Below, piece after piece: positions 32,975 through 45,829 of a stretch of 64,000 nt of DNA. The notes beneath the pieces are model-generated. The model was not told the DNA's origin, did no database searches, and was given only the letters and a program-made list of their open reading frames with translations. This DNA is from Diphasiastrum complanatum. Lineage: Eukaryota > Streptophyta > Lycopodiopsida > Lycopodiales > Lycopodiaceae. The stretch's first letter is position 1. The number at the start of each line of letters is the position of its first letter. The stretch covers positions 40,372,961-40,436,960 of the forward strand of contig CM055101.1 of the NCBI GenBank assembly GCA_029204225.1, written 5' to 3'. Both the position numbers and the translations under genes were made by a program.

Positions 32975-35900
32975 TAGTACCTCGTGGTACCGCTGGTATG
33001 GTACCGCCGGTACCATATCAGTGGTACCGCCGGTACGGTACCGCCCTGGGATCCGCGGTACCAGGGTGGTACCATTTTTAATATTTTTTTTATTTTTTAA
33101 TATATTTTTAATAATTTTTTTTTGCATATTAACTACCAAAAAAGGACAAAAAAAAGTAAAAAAAGGGGGTTCTGGGTGTAAAAAAAGAGCATACAGTACA
33201 TGATGCAGGGGACTGTTGCAGTGGCACATGGGCACTGCGAGTGAGCAGACCGAGGGACCAATGGGAGACCAACACAGGGGGGTAGCATCACATGGGGGCA
33301 AGTACAGAGGCACATGGGCATTGTGGGTGAGCAGACCATGGGCCCAATGGGAGACCAACACAGGGGGGAGCATCACATGGGGGCAGGTACAGAGGCACAT
33401 GGAGGGATGATGGGGATCCACATGGCCGATCAGGCTGTGGGGATAAATAGGCACTCACAATGCCATTGTGGTCGGCATTTTCAGAGGCTGTGAGAGAGCT
33501 AGTGATAGACAGTGAGAGAGCAAACGAGAGTCGGTGACAGGCTGTGAGAGGCTGTTTGAGAGCCAGGGTGCTGTGAGAGGGTGTTCAAGGACCAGGGTGC
33601 TGTGAGGAGAAGGTCGATCGAGATGGCAGAGCGCATACCAGCGAAGCTCGAGGGCGAAGCCAGGAGGAAGCTTGAGGAAGATATCCGAAGGCACAACGAG
33701 AGACATTGGAAGCAAGAGGCAGATATCCGAGAGATGCTGCGATAGACTCTATGTAGTTTTCGGCAGTTTATGGTGCAGCAAATAACTAGATGGCTGCTTA
33801 AAAAAATGACAGTATATGTGATGTTATCCTGATACAACGGTTGAATATATACATAGTTGTTTTTTGTGCAGTTTGGTCATGTAAGATGCAATGTCTGTAA
33901 TTTTTTTAAATGCAGATGTATTACATGTGTTTATGAAATGTCGTTTGGGGTGTAGGGGTGATTGTTGTGCTCATGATGTAGGTGCATATATGTGAAGCTA
34001 GCATTCACTTCAAACGAAATTAATTGAAAACAGGATTCACACACGCACATAGAATTCGACATAAAATAAAGCATCACATGTACAGAGCGACATACGCACA
34101 ATGTGCAACAAATAATGTAGGCCAAACACTGTATATAATGTGAAAAATCATCTGAGTACAATGGTAGACAGTCTGCTAGAAACAAACTACTGAAACTAAA
34201 ACAACAGAGCCACAATCAATGCTCTGGCTCTGACTCAGACGAATGCTCTGGAGACAACTCAGGGCCCCGAGCTGACTCTCGCAGCCGATATCTCTGCCTG
34301 TCTGGAACTGGCATGGGCTGTGTATCCGAGGGGGAAGACTCGTCATCCTCATCCTCCCAATCAGCCTCCGCATCAGCCCCCAAGCAGGCCAAACCAACAA
34401 CACCTGCTCCAACTGGCTGTGAACCTGCACCTCTACCTGTACTCGGAGCCCTGCGTGGTCGTCCTCTCCTCCCTGGCAGTTTCTGTGCCTTGCCTTTCTT
34501 GTTCGGTGCACCCTTGGGCCTTCCTGGTCTCTTGCGGACAAGAGGAGCTGTCAATGCCTCGTCACCCCCATGCAAATCACCTGGCTGGCTAGGCTGGGCC
34601 CAAGCTGAGGCCGGCTGGGATAGGGAAGCAAAAGAGGGAACTCCCTGTGCACCTGAGCGAGGAGGATGAGCTCGTGGAGTGTGTGCCCGTGGGGCTGCTG
34701 CAGGTGGAGGAACTGGCTGTGCAGGAGGCGAGTACAGTGGCGATATGTACTGAAAGGGGCGCTGTGGTGGCCGGTACTGGTACATCCTAGGTGCTGCCAA
34801 AGGAGGAGGATATGACGTGGGTGCTGCCACTGGAGGAGCCATTGTGGATGTGGGCGCTGCAAGAGAAAACCTGGGCACAGATGGCCTGCCATGGAGACCT
34901 GGTGCTGCAGAAGTGGACGACGATGGAGGGGCTGCAGGCCTGAATGACATCGGTGGCACTGGAGGAGCTGTGCGACGCACATACACCCTCTGAGGAGCTG
35001 GACGAACTGTAGGCACCTCATGCAGCTGCTCTGGCTGGGACTCTGTGTATGGCATGCTGGCAAGAGATGATGGGGGTGCCCTGACACTCGGCATCTGCTG
35101 GGTCTCTGAATCCAATGTGGCAACCAAGTCGGCCAGCTGGGCATCCGAATACAAATGTTCTGGGCTCTGGGACTCATCCTGTGCACCAGCCTCTAAATCA
35201 TCCTGTGCACCAACCTCTGAATCATCCTGTGCACCAACCCCTGAATCAACCCAAGCCTCATCCCGTGCCTCATCATGTGCACCCTGTAGACCCTGCATGG
35301 CCTCCCAATCTGTGCAATGAAAGTCATCAAAGGCCTCCTCTGGTGTGCTGTCGTAGTAACGGCCATGACTCTGTGCTGCACGCATCCAAACATCTGCGGG
35401 ACCGGCATTTAAACCACTCTGCCCTCTATCAAGAGCCTCCTCCATCATGTCGACATAGGTAGGTATGCCACTGGCCCCCCCTGTGTGCCCTGCCTGTCTG
35501 CCGGTATAACCTGTGCCATGTGTCCCACCTCTGCCACGTGATGCACCTGTGACCCCTGCCCGTGGCGTGTGCCCTGCACCTGTATAATCTGCCTCATCCC
35601 TCTCTGGTCTGGCAAACACAACCCGAATGGGCTCATCCTCATCATGCTCATCCTCTGACACTGGCTCATCTGCCCCATACAATGGGGGCTCTCTATGCTC
35701 AAGCCCAAGCTCTCTCTCTCTCATCTCGGCAAGCCTTCTCTCTCTCTCTCTGCCATCAACCATGTGCCCAGGTCATCTGCAGGCATGGGAGGGGTGCTGT
35801 CCGTAGGCAAGTCAACCTGGCGCTCCAAATTAGATATCTTCGTCTGCAAGGTTTAAAATTTGCATGTCAGGGAGACAATTCTATCAAGAAATGAAACCAA

Positions 35901-38900
35901 CATACCAGGAGTCAACCAAAATGCTATGAAAGATTAGCTTATCACCTGCAATGCGCTCGTAATGGTCGGAAGTCTCCTGGCGAGACGTGCGTTGGTGCTA
36001 CAGAACACCAAGCGCTCCAACTGACTCACTGACAACCGGTTTCTTCTCCTCGTGTGAATGAGTGCCCATGTGCTCCAATTACGCTCACACACGGAGGCAG
36101 CACAGTCCTGTGGTGCCTGCATTGAAATACTTCAGCACATTGTGGCAGAGGTGGAACTTCAACGAAACACAAAAATGGAGGATAAAATGAGATGCATACT
36201 TGCGAAAGGACACGCAGTGCAAGACGCTGTATAGATGGGTATGTGCTACCGAACATGGTCCACCAGGTAATGGGTAGCTGCCTCCTCTCTGGATCCTGGG
36301 CAGCCAGGTGGCCGAATGTGCCCATGCCGAAACGAAATGCAGCGAGCTCCTCCATGAGCCTGATAGGATCCAAACCCATGTGTGGACCCACTCTGTGAAT
36401 GTACTGAAGCCAATCGGCCTCAAGCTCCATGTCTGCGATCTGTGTCGGAGAGAGGAAGAGGGGATGCAGTATGTGTGCAACGCTGTGGATACTCCTGTGG
36501 AAGTAGTTCCACCGCGTCTCCCAGATGAACTTCAGCTCTGTCATCTTGCAGGTGAGGGGCATGTGGTTTAGGGCATTACGAAAAAACTTAGCATTGACAG
36601 AAAAACAAACTAGCAAGTACTGAAAAGATAAAGGTCAATTACAACACTGTACCGCTTACCTCTCTGGCTGCAAGATGGGTAGCTGCAGGAACTGTCCAAT
36701 CCGGTCCATGAGCTCATACACTAGTCCAAGTGTCGACCCCTCGCTGTCAGCCATGCGGAGCACAATGTAGAGTGGTCGAAGCAGTCCTGACAATGTCTGT
36801 GCATCCCTCCAGAACTGCTCGGCCTCTAGCAGTACACCCATCTGAATGCAATTCGTGGCATTGTCCGTCACCACTGTGACGACATGCTGTGGGCCTATGG
36901 CTAGGATGGAAGACCTGATGACATCAAACATGAACTCTGCAGATATGACTCTCCCCCCCCCCCTGCTGCAATCCACTGCCCTCAAAAACTGTGTGCCCAT
37001 GCAGCTGGAGACCAGTATGTTGAGGATCGGCCTCCTCCTGACATCAGTCCAGCCATCGGACATGATGCTGCAACCGTAAGTGGCCAGTGGCGACGTAGAG
37101 GCTCCATCTCTCTAGACAAGGACTCGACCCTATCCCTCAGCATGTGTGTGCGGATAACCTCTGAACTAGGGACTCTCCAGCTAGGGCTGACAGATTGTGC
37201 AAGGCGGAAGGCCCTTCTGAAGGGCTCAGAGTCGGTGATGGCAAAGGGTAGGTTCAGCTCGTAAATCAGACTGGCCATGGCCTGTGTGGCCTCTCTGTCC
37301 ATGTGCGGCTGATGCGCACCGCGAATGGTCTGCTGCACAAGGGCTCTCCGTGGTGGGCGACGGGTGGTGGACCTCCAGCACGGTGCACCAACCGTGACGG
37401 GAATGGACGATGACGCGACAGGCTGGGCACTGGTGGATGCATCGGCTGTAGACGTGGAATGGGGAGAGTGGGATGCACTGGCAGGTATGGGTGCAGCAGC
37501 ATAAGTGGGGTGCACTGGTGGAGGGGCAACATGTGGCATGGGGTACGAAAACTGCTGGCTGAGGAGGTCATCCGGATGGGAAGGGAAGGAAGAAGAGATC
37601 TCTTTCACATCCTCGAAGGCCCACCCAGTAGCATCCTGGGCCTGCTCGAGTGGCGGAGAGTCCATGAGAAAGTCGTAGACTGGTGGAGTGCGAGCAACAG
37701 TGGGTGGTGGTGGAACTGTAGTGGCAACTGGCGGACGCGATGGGATGGGATCCACCGGAATCTGAGCAGATGGGGGTGCGTGAGGCAGAACTGTCTGAGG
37801 GGCAAAGGGACCGGAGGAGGATGCACTCCCTCTCCTCGTGCGTGCTAGCCAAGCAGGCAGCAACTCTGGGTCAGCCACATAAGGAGCGGTGCAAAATCGG
37901 AGAATGCCCTCCGAAATGGTGTTCTCCCCTGCCACGAGCCGCGGCCCGTAGGTGTCCAGTAGTCGCTGCCTGTCGGGGACGGTCATGCTGCCATAAGGGG
38001 CAGCATTCAAGGCGGCACCATTTTTGGCACGTGCACTGAGCAGATGGCCTTTAAGGCGAGTGAGGTATGCAGCAAACTCGACGAGACAGTATCGGCAGCG
38101 CACGATCTTCTGACCGGTCTTGTTGGCCTTGTCGGCAACCCGCCTGACAATGTCTACCTCGTCCCACAGACCGGAAAGGTCGGATTGCACCATTGCGATG
38201 GAGAATACTAAGGACAAAATGCTGGAAAAAAAACAGCAGGGTACACTGTGTGAGAGACATTGAAAATGGGCGAAGGCAGGTTCTTGCAAATCAGATGCAA
38301 GGCAGGGCGGTCTGTGGGCGAAGGGCGACGCAAATCAGACGCAAGGTAGGGCAGGCAGGGCAGCAAAACCAGTAGCGAAGGTAGGGCAACGATGGCTGGA
38401 AAAAATTTGGGAGAGAAGAAGCGAGGGTGGCGGGTAGATTAGGTTTAAAAAAATTTCAAAAAATATGAAATATTAATTATATTAGGAGTGTACCAGAGAG
38501 GGTTCCCCGGCAGACCCAGAGGCAGGCCAGCCAAGAGGGGACGCACCAATGATTTTTCTAGTCGCCTCTTGGCACGCGTTGGCCCAGACTTGGAGGAGTC
38601 CCAGATGGCTCTAGACTCCCAGCCAGACTTTGTATTTGACACCCCTGCAGATGCATCTAGCACACAGAGGGATGATTTGTTTAGCACGGACTTGTAGATA
38701 TTGATACACACAGACTATCATGTATACTGGCATCAGAGGAGATGTATATATATTTTTACAGTTTATTCGTGTCATGGCTAATTTATCATGGTTGCTTACA
38801 AATGGTTAGCTTTGTGAAATTTGAATGGTTAGTCAGAAATGGTTTGCTCCGTGCAAGATGAGAGAGAGAGAGAGAGACCAGCACAACTTTATGTCTCTCA

Positions 38901-39318
38901 TAACATCTGCATCATATATCATAGTCTCATAACATCTGCATCATATATCATAGTCTCATAACATCTGCATCATATATGTATATATCATAGTTTCAGGTGC
39001 CGTGATACCGTATACGGCACCTGCTACGATACATGTGTCGTGGGTGCCGTACAGGTGCCGTGGTACTTCAGTTCCACGGCACCCACGACACGTGTGGAAT
39101 TTTTTTTTTTAAAATTTGGTTAAAATACCCCTAAACAACATTTAAAAAAAAAAACCAGGTGCCGTACCACGGCACACGTGCCGTAGTACGACACCTGGTA
39201 CGATATCTGCACCCCCATGACACGTGTGTCATGGAGAACTATGATACATACATATACATATATGTATGTATATATATATCATAGTTGCCCAGAAACGCGT
39301 GTGTCGTGGGGAACTATG

Positions 39319-39349
<31 letters not shown>

Positions 39350-39409
39350 CATATATAGATGTATATATGTATGTATATACCTACACCCCCACGGCAACTA
39401 TGGTGCGAT

Positions 39410-39464
<55 letters not shown>

Positions 39465-42400
39465 TAGTAAAGAGTGCCCGTCGTTGACGGGCAATGGCGG
39501 CCGATATAGGTGACACTTGATGATTTGAAAATTTAGTATGTCGTTGATTGGCGATGATTTTTTGACCTAGCTTTTGGCCGATGATCTAGGGTTATGCCCG
39601 TCATTGACGGAGGGCCGACGATCTAGGTGACGACCGATGATTTGGATGGCCGATGGTTTGGGAGGAAAGTCGATGGTTGTTGACAGACGGACGATATGGG
39701 TGACAGATGGTCCTAATGCGGTCTCAAATGGTCGGAAGTGCCATGAAATGGTCATCAAATGGCCGCAATCGAAAAACGTGATTTAATTTAGATATCGAAA
39801 AACTACAAATTTTTCAAGTCGATCCATGATCGAAAAATTCTGATTTGAGGTATCGAAAAGTTACGAATTTTTTGAGTAGATCCGATATTGCGAATTCTGA
39901 TTGCTGGTATCGAAAAATCCGATTTGGGGTATCGAAAAAAATTCGAAGTTTTCGAATTGATCCATTATCGAAAAATTCTAATTTGAGTAAATCCGATATT
40001 GAGAATTTTGATTATTGGTATCGAAAAATCCGACTTAAGGTATCGAAAAATTTTGAAGTTTTCGAGTCGATGCATTATCGAAAAGTTCTGATTATAGGTA
40101 TAAAAAAACTACGAAATTTTTGAGTCGGTCCAATATCGAAAATTTCTGATTTGAGATATCGGAAAATTACAAATTTTTTGAGTACATTCGATACTGAGAA
40201 ATTCCGACTGCTGGTATCAAAAAATCCAATTTGGGGAATCGAAAAAAATTGAAGTTCTCGAGTTGACCCATTATCAAAAAATTCCGATTATATGTATCGG
40301 AAAACTACAAATTTTTCGAGTGGCTCCATTATCGAAAGAAATCTGAATGTTGGTATCGAAAAATTACAAATTTTTCGAGTAGATCCGATATTGAGAATTC
40401 TAACTATTGGTATCGAAAAATCCCATTTGGGGTATCGAAAAACTCAAAGTTTTCAAGTCGACCCATTATCGAAAAACTACGAATTTTTCGAGTCGTTCCA
40501 TTATCGAAAATTTCTGAATTGAGGTATCGAAAAATTACGATTTTTTCCAGTATATCCAATATTGCGAAGTATGACTGCTGGTATCGAAAAATCCGATTTG
40601 GGGTATTGAAAAATCACGAATTTTTTGAATATATCCGATATTGAGTTGGCATCAAAAATCCAATTTGGGGTATCAAAAAAATTGGAAGTTTTTGAGTTGA
40701 TTTGGACTCGAAAAATTTTGATTTCAGGTATCGGAAAATCACGAATTTTTTGAGTCGATCTGGTATCGAAAAATTTTGATTCTTGATTTCGATCTTTGGG
40801 TTGAAAAAATTTGATACTGGATTTTTTCGATCTTCTGTATGTGTATTTGTGTGCGAGTTGTGTTTGTGTGTGTGTGTGTGTGTGTGTATTTGGGGTACGG
40901 GTTAGAGTGGGTCTTTATGGATGTGTGTGTGTGCGTGTGTGTTTGGGCTAAGCTTAGAGCTCAGAAAATCCGGCCTGTGTGCTCCATCCCACTTGAGTAT
41001 AGATTTGGGATCACTTTGTTTTTGGAGCATGTGTTTTTGGAGCTCGAGCTTCTCAGAAGGGTGTGTTGACATCATTTGAAACGTCTCTTCTTTGAGCTCG
41101 CTAACCTGAGCTCATGCTAATTCTCAGAGGAGCTTGTTGTCCTAAAAGGAGGAAACTCTTCCTTGAGTCTGTGAGAGACTTGAGCTAAGGCATCTCATAA
41201 AAGCTCACTGACTTGAGATGAGGGCTGAGGGATCCAAGTTTCGGGCCCTTCAATCCATTTCTGCAGCTTCTGCAGCAGGAGGCTACGTTGCTACGCTAAC
41301 GTTTGCTCAGCCTGGTGCAATATGCCTATCAACATGGACTTTATGCATATCCCTCTCATTACGGGTTAGTCTCACTTCTAGGATCTCCTTCATTTATATC
41401 TAGATGTGTCCTTAATGCTCCATCGTAGCCTTGTTTTCTCAATGCACACACCTCGAGTTTATACTTCACTTTCATCTATAAAGCTATCACTAACTGCAAG
41501 ACGGAGTCTTCTTCAATAACTAAATGGATACCATTATAGCTTCTATGCCTGCTCAATTAAGGATGCTACATAGATCAGATTCATTCTAACTGTATGCTGT
41601 GATTTGCCAAGTTTCACAGGTTTCCAGCATATTCACCAGATTATAGTTGCCACCAGGTGAGCAACTACAACAGGGTTGTTCTCATCTAGTTAGCACTACA
41701 ATCTAATATAGCATGTGCAACATGTATCTCCACCTTGTTTTGGTAGTTTTATTTCTTAAATTGTGAAACATAGAAACCAGATATATGTCAACAACTGAAT
41801 ACAGCATTCGACTCATTTGATTTTCAGAGCTAGGTTGTTCTTCTATGATTTCATATGAAGTGGGAGATATGAACTCTGCGCATTTGGTTTTGGATGATCT
41901 TCGAAATAGTGTTTGCTAATCATTGTCGTCAATTCAGATAAGTAATTTGTCAGATTACTACTAAGACTATCTAAGCCGACTTGAACTACACAGAGCTTGT
42001 ACAATTCATATGGGGGAGCACAATATGCAACAATTTATGCAAGACACGGGGCAGTAGCAAATGTTTATGTTTATTCAGTAGTGTGCTTAAACATTTAATC
42101 TCAATGCTCCATCAATTCTCTTTCTTTTGTCACACAAATAATATGTCTCTCTCGCTCTTCTTTATCCTTTAATTATTTGGCAGATCACAGTTTTATTTAG
42201 CAGATCGGCAGATATATTGGCAGATGTATTGTCTAAATTCAGGGGTTTTCTATCGTTTCGAGTTCAGCAGACTTGTTGAGATTATTGTGCCTTTTGAGCC
42301 TACGATAGAATCGTGATGGTGAATTCGCATGCGTTTGATGAATTTGTATGTATTAATCGTCTTATCCCACTTTAGTTCTTCATTCAGTCCTCCTTCCATT

Positions 42401-43701
42401 TCGTTCTTCCGGTCAACTATACTGTTTTAAATATGGGTGCTCTTGATCTGTTTCGAGATACGTTCAATATTCATTTATTGACTTCACATTATTATTTGCA
42501 AATTTATACGATTGTGTAAACTCTAAAGTAGGAATTAGAAAATTAGGATTGGCTTTGTCTGTCTATAGGGCTATCTATGAGAGCAGAACTGGTTAATTTT
42601 TCTGTGCCATTCGTTTTCTGGAAGAGATTTGCTTTTCTAAGATTGATTGTTACATGTTGATTGATAAGGCATCAAACTGAGAGAAATCCATTCAAGAATG
42701 GAGAAGAGTTGTTGAGAGTGAGCGCTGTTCCTGAGCTATGGAGTGAACCTATTGCCTCATGCACCTCTTTACTGATGACACGTGAAATGTCTGTGAGTTC
42801 ATGAGTGCTCTCATGCATACAAACTATCCCTACTGATGATTTGAAATCTATTTAAGCCTTCAAGGAGCAAGCTCAATGTACATATATCCTGGTGAGAACT
42901 GGAAGCCTATTGTTAAACTTGATGCTTTTCTGACCCACGGAGCCATGCATGAAGGAAGATTTACCTGATTCTGAGTGTTGGCCGGTTACATCCTTGTTTC
43001 AGAAACTTGCCATGGGAACTCTCTATCATGCTCAAGAGGGACAATGAATCTTTTGCCTACGAACCTTCTCATTGAAAGTCCATTGATCCCTGCCCCTATC
43101 TAACAGAGTTTGAGCCATCGTTGAACTGGTGTCACCTATGAGCCATAGGAGAAAAGATTCTTACCAACTTTGTGTGTGTGTGTGATATAGAGAGAGATAA
43201 ATCCGATACCTGGGAGAGAGCCGCCTGCCTGCCTGCCTGCCTGCCCCTTGTTGCCACAGTCGCTATGCACCCCTTCCTGCCTGCCTATTGCTGCCATAGT
43301 CGCGATCCACCCCTTCATGCATGCTTGCCCATTGTTGCCACTGGTCGTCACTCTTACTCTGGAGTCTCGTTCTTCTTGATGAAATATTTTTAGTACAGCC
43401 TTTTCGCTTGAAGTTCAGTGGGTGCGTGCGCTATTTGGCAATACTCTAACAACAGAGATTGCATTCTCTTAAGCGAAAAAAAAAGGGGAAAAAAAATAAG
43501 CAAAGTTTTCATAGCCAAAAAAATTGCTATCACAGCAATTTGATTTGAATTAGCTCCTCCTGATTGTATTCCCCCTGATATCAAAGAAAAAATAGTAATC
43601 TTTATTTAGACTTATCGTCCCGATAAAAAGAATATTTTGGTAATAGGTCCTGTTCTTGTTAAGAAATACAGTGAGATTGTTTTTCCCATGTCGCGATCCA
43701 C

Positions 43702-43759
<58 letters not shown>

Positions 43760-45080
43760 AGAGAACTTTTGTGCCTATTGTGAATTCAATCCCAATCCAA
43801 ACCTATATCTCGATTGGATGTGTAGATTTAGGCCCTAACATAGAGCTATAATCAGTATACAGCCAGAATTGCTTTGGAGGAAACCGATTGGTTTCTTGAA
43901 AAAGTTGAGGTGTCTGTCTTGCAGAACAACGGTCTCCATCAATTGGCATACTTTTCCTTGGAGCTTTAGTTGGCGTTTTCCATTCAAAGATGATCTTTTA
44001 AACATTTTCAAAATTGATTCAGGCTTGATGCAACTCAATGAAGTGATGGAGATCTTGACGGTGCATAGAGTGATCTACAATAGCTCCCATTCAACTGACA
44101 CATGACCACTCCTTGCAGGTTTTTTTGGCTGATCTATTTGCTAGTGTGTCTATCAAACAATTATTAATTCGATTTTCAAGTGGAGAGGGCTTTAATCTCG
44201 GTATAAGGCATGTTTCAGACCAGAATGCATGGTTAATGCACTGGCAATGCACTTTGGTACCAGGCATCAAGGTTTCACATCAATTTATGTAGAAGCCTGT
44301 GTTTTGTATGCAGAGGAATATAGTGGGTTCCTTCTAGTTCACGCGAAACAGTAGGTTGAATTCTTGTTCTGATCCCCGGACAGAAGCATTTTATTATATT
44401 CTCAACAGCCGTTTTACACCATTAGCGAGCTTACGGAAGGGGAGGCTGCAATAGCTGTAGGGCAGCGCTGTGTCTATCCATTTCAAGTAGACTTCAACCC
44501 ATAAATTTGAACCTTCTGGAAAGGCATGAAGTTAGTTCTTTGGATCCCCTGTCCTCACTATCTTTCTCCTCGGCCGTCTTGGCAAAGCCCTTTCCAAGCT
44601 TCAATTCAAATCAATCGAAGAAAAGTGAATATGTGATCAACATTGAAAGAAGCGCAAAGATAATCTCACTAATTTTTCTTTGCAGCAGCTAATTCATTCA
44701 CACCAATCAAATCTCATAACAGAATGATTTGCAAAGTAGTGATGGTAGACATGGCATCATCCCGGTGCTCAATGCGCCAACGTGCTATAAATTTCGCTTA
44801 GGATCTACAGCCTCTCTTAGATCACATATTTTATAGATTACAAAATGGCAGAAGAAGCAAATCAGTTCAAATGAAATTATATTGCGAGTTTAAAAAGGCA
44901 ATGAAATCAGCAGGGATGGTGACAGAAAGCAGAAGAGCGCAATGGCGAGGGCGGGTTGGCGCTTGCGATTTCCTCTAGGAAGAGGAGAATGCAGAAGAAA
45001 GAGAGAAAAGGAAGCAAGGGTGAGAGAGAGAGAGACCCGTCTGCTGCTCCCGATAGAGACCCGCCTGCTGCTCGTGATCC

Positions 45081-45138
<58 letters not shown>

Positions 45139-45261
45139 TTGAAATGTGTGTGTGAGGTAAAAAAAACAAGCTTGATGTGTGTGGGCAAAGAGTAGGCTAT
45201 AGGCGTGACATAGGGTTCTAGACTTAGTTAACACCACCCTTACACTCTCTCTCTAAAATAT

Positions 45262-45320
<59 letters not shown>

Positions 45321-45791
45321 TATTTATGGTTTTGGACACATGCATGTGCATGGGGGTTGAGGATGTATGGGGTGCCCACCCCATACATCTTCTTTTGACA
45401 CATTTTTTAGTTATAGCTTTTGTTTATGTATGGGAAAAGTGCATCTCCCCACACATGTTAGAAATAAATGACAATGCTAAAGTTAATCCATAGGTTACTT
45501 TGACCCAAAAGGTCAAGATTTGTGTAACCATGGGTATCTAGTTATTTAGGCCATCTTAAGTTTGTCTTAAGATCAGTTGGACCCAATTTTGGTCATGTAT
45601 TGACTCGTGGGTCCTTAGGGGTCTAATTTTGTTTAGGGGCCCTATCTTGACTTTTGGGGGTGCCCTACATTTAGTAAGTGGTTAACCTTAGGGTTTGATG
45701 GCATTTGACCCCACGTCTGGGGGTCAAACGCGTCCGGGTCCGGGTCCGGGCGTCGGACGCGGACGTGGGCACTTCGGCCCGGACCCTCATG

Positions 45792-45829
<38 letters not shown>

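Larger units (their letters stand above)
32973..38480 (-). mobile_element. hAT-like transposon copy I, right end missing
   Basis: Same layout as copy II: a CATAG end rich in GGTACC palindromes (32973-33073), AT-rich stretch, about 85-bp repeats (33225-33396), a TATA-like box, a leader of GTGAGAG repeats (33480-33615), plus-strand ORF A (33623-33745), spacer, then the minus-strand transposase gene (38193-34216) and its upstream region to about 38480. There the homology to copy II ends before the palindromic right end, and unrelated plus-strand coding sequence follows. Superfamily is assigned from the transposase; orientation given is that of the transposase. Confidence 0.8.

Noticed and set aside
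34313-38375. Many plus-strand frames over the transposase gene of copy I, and the like in copy II
   Set aside because: GC-rich shadows of the minus-strand coding sequence; conserved motifs occur only in the minus-strand frames.
39217-39516. Frames rich in YI repeats over TA microsatellites (also 32878 and 45642)
   Set aside because: Products of (TA)n with no domain or start context.
40292-40522. Frames with repeated YRK/KIR peptides
   Set aside because: Translation of the TATCGAAAAAT satellite.
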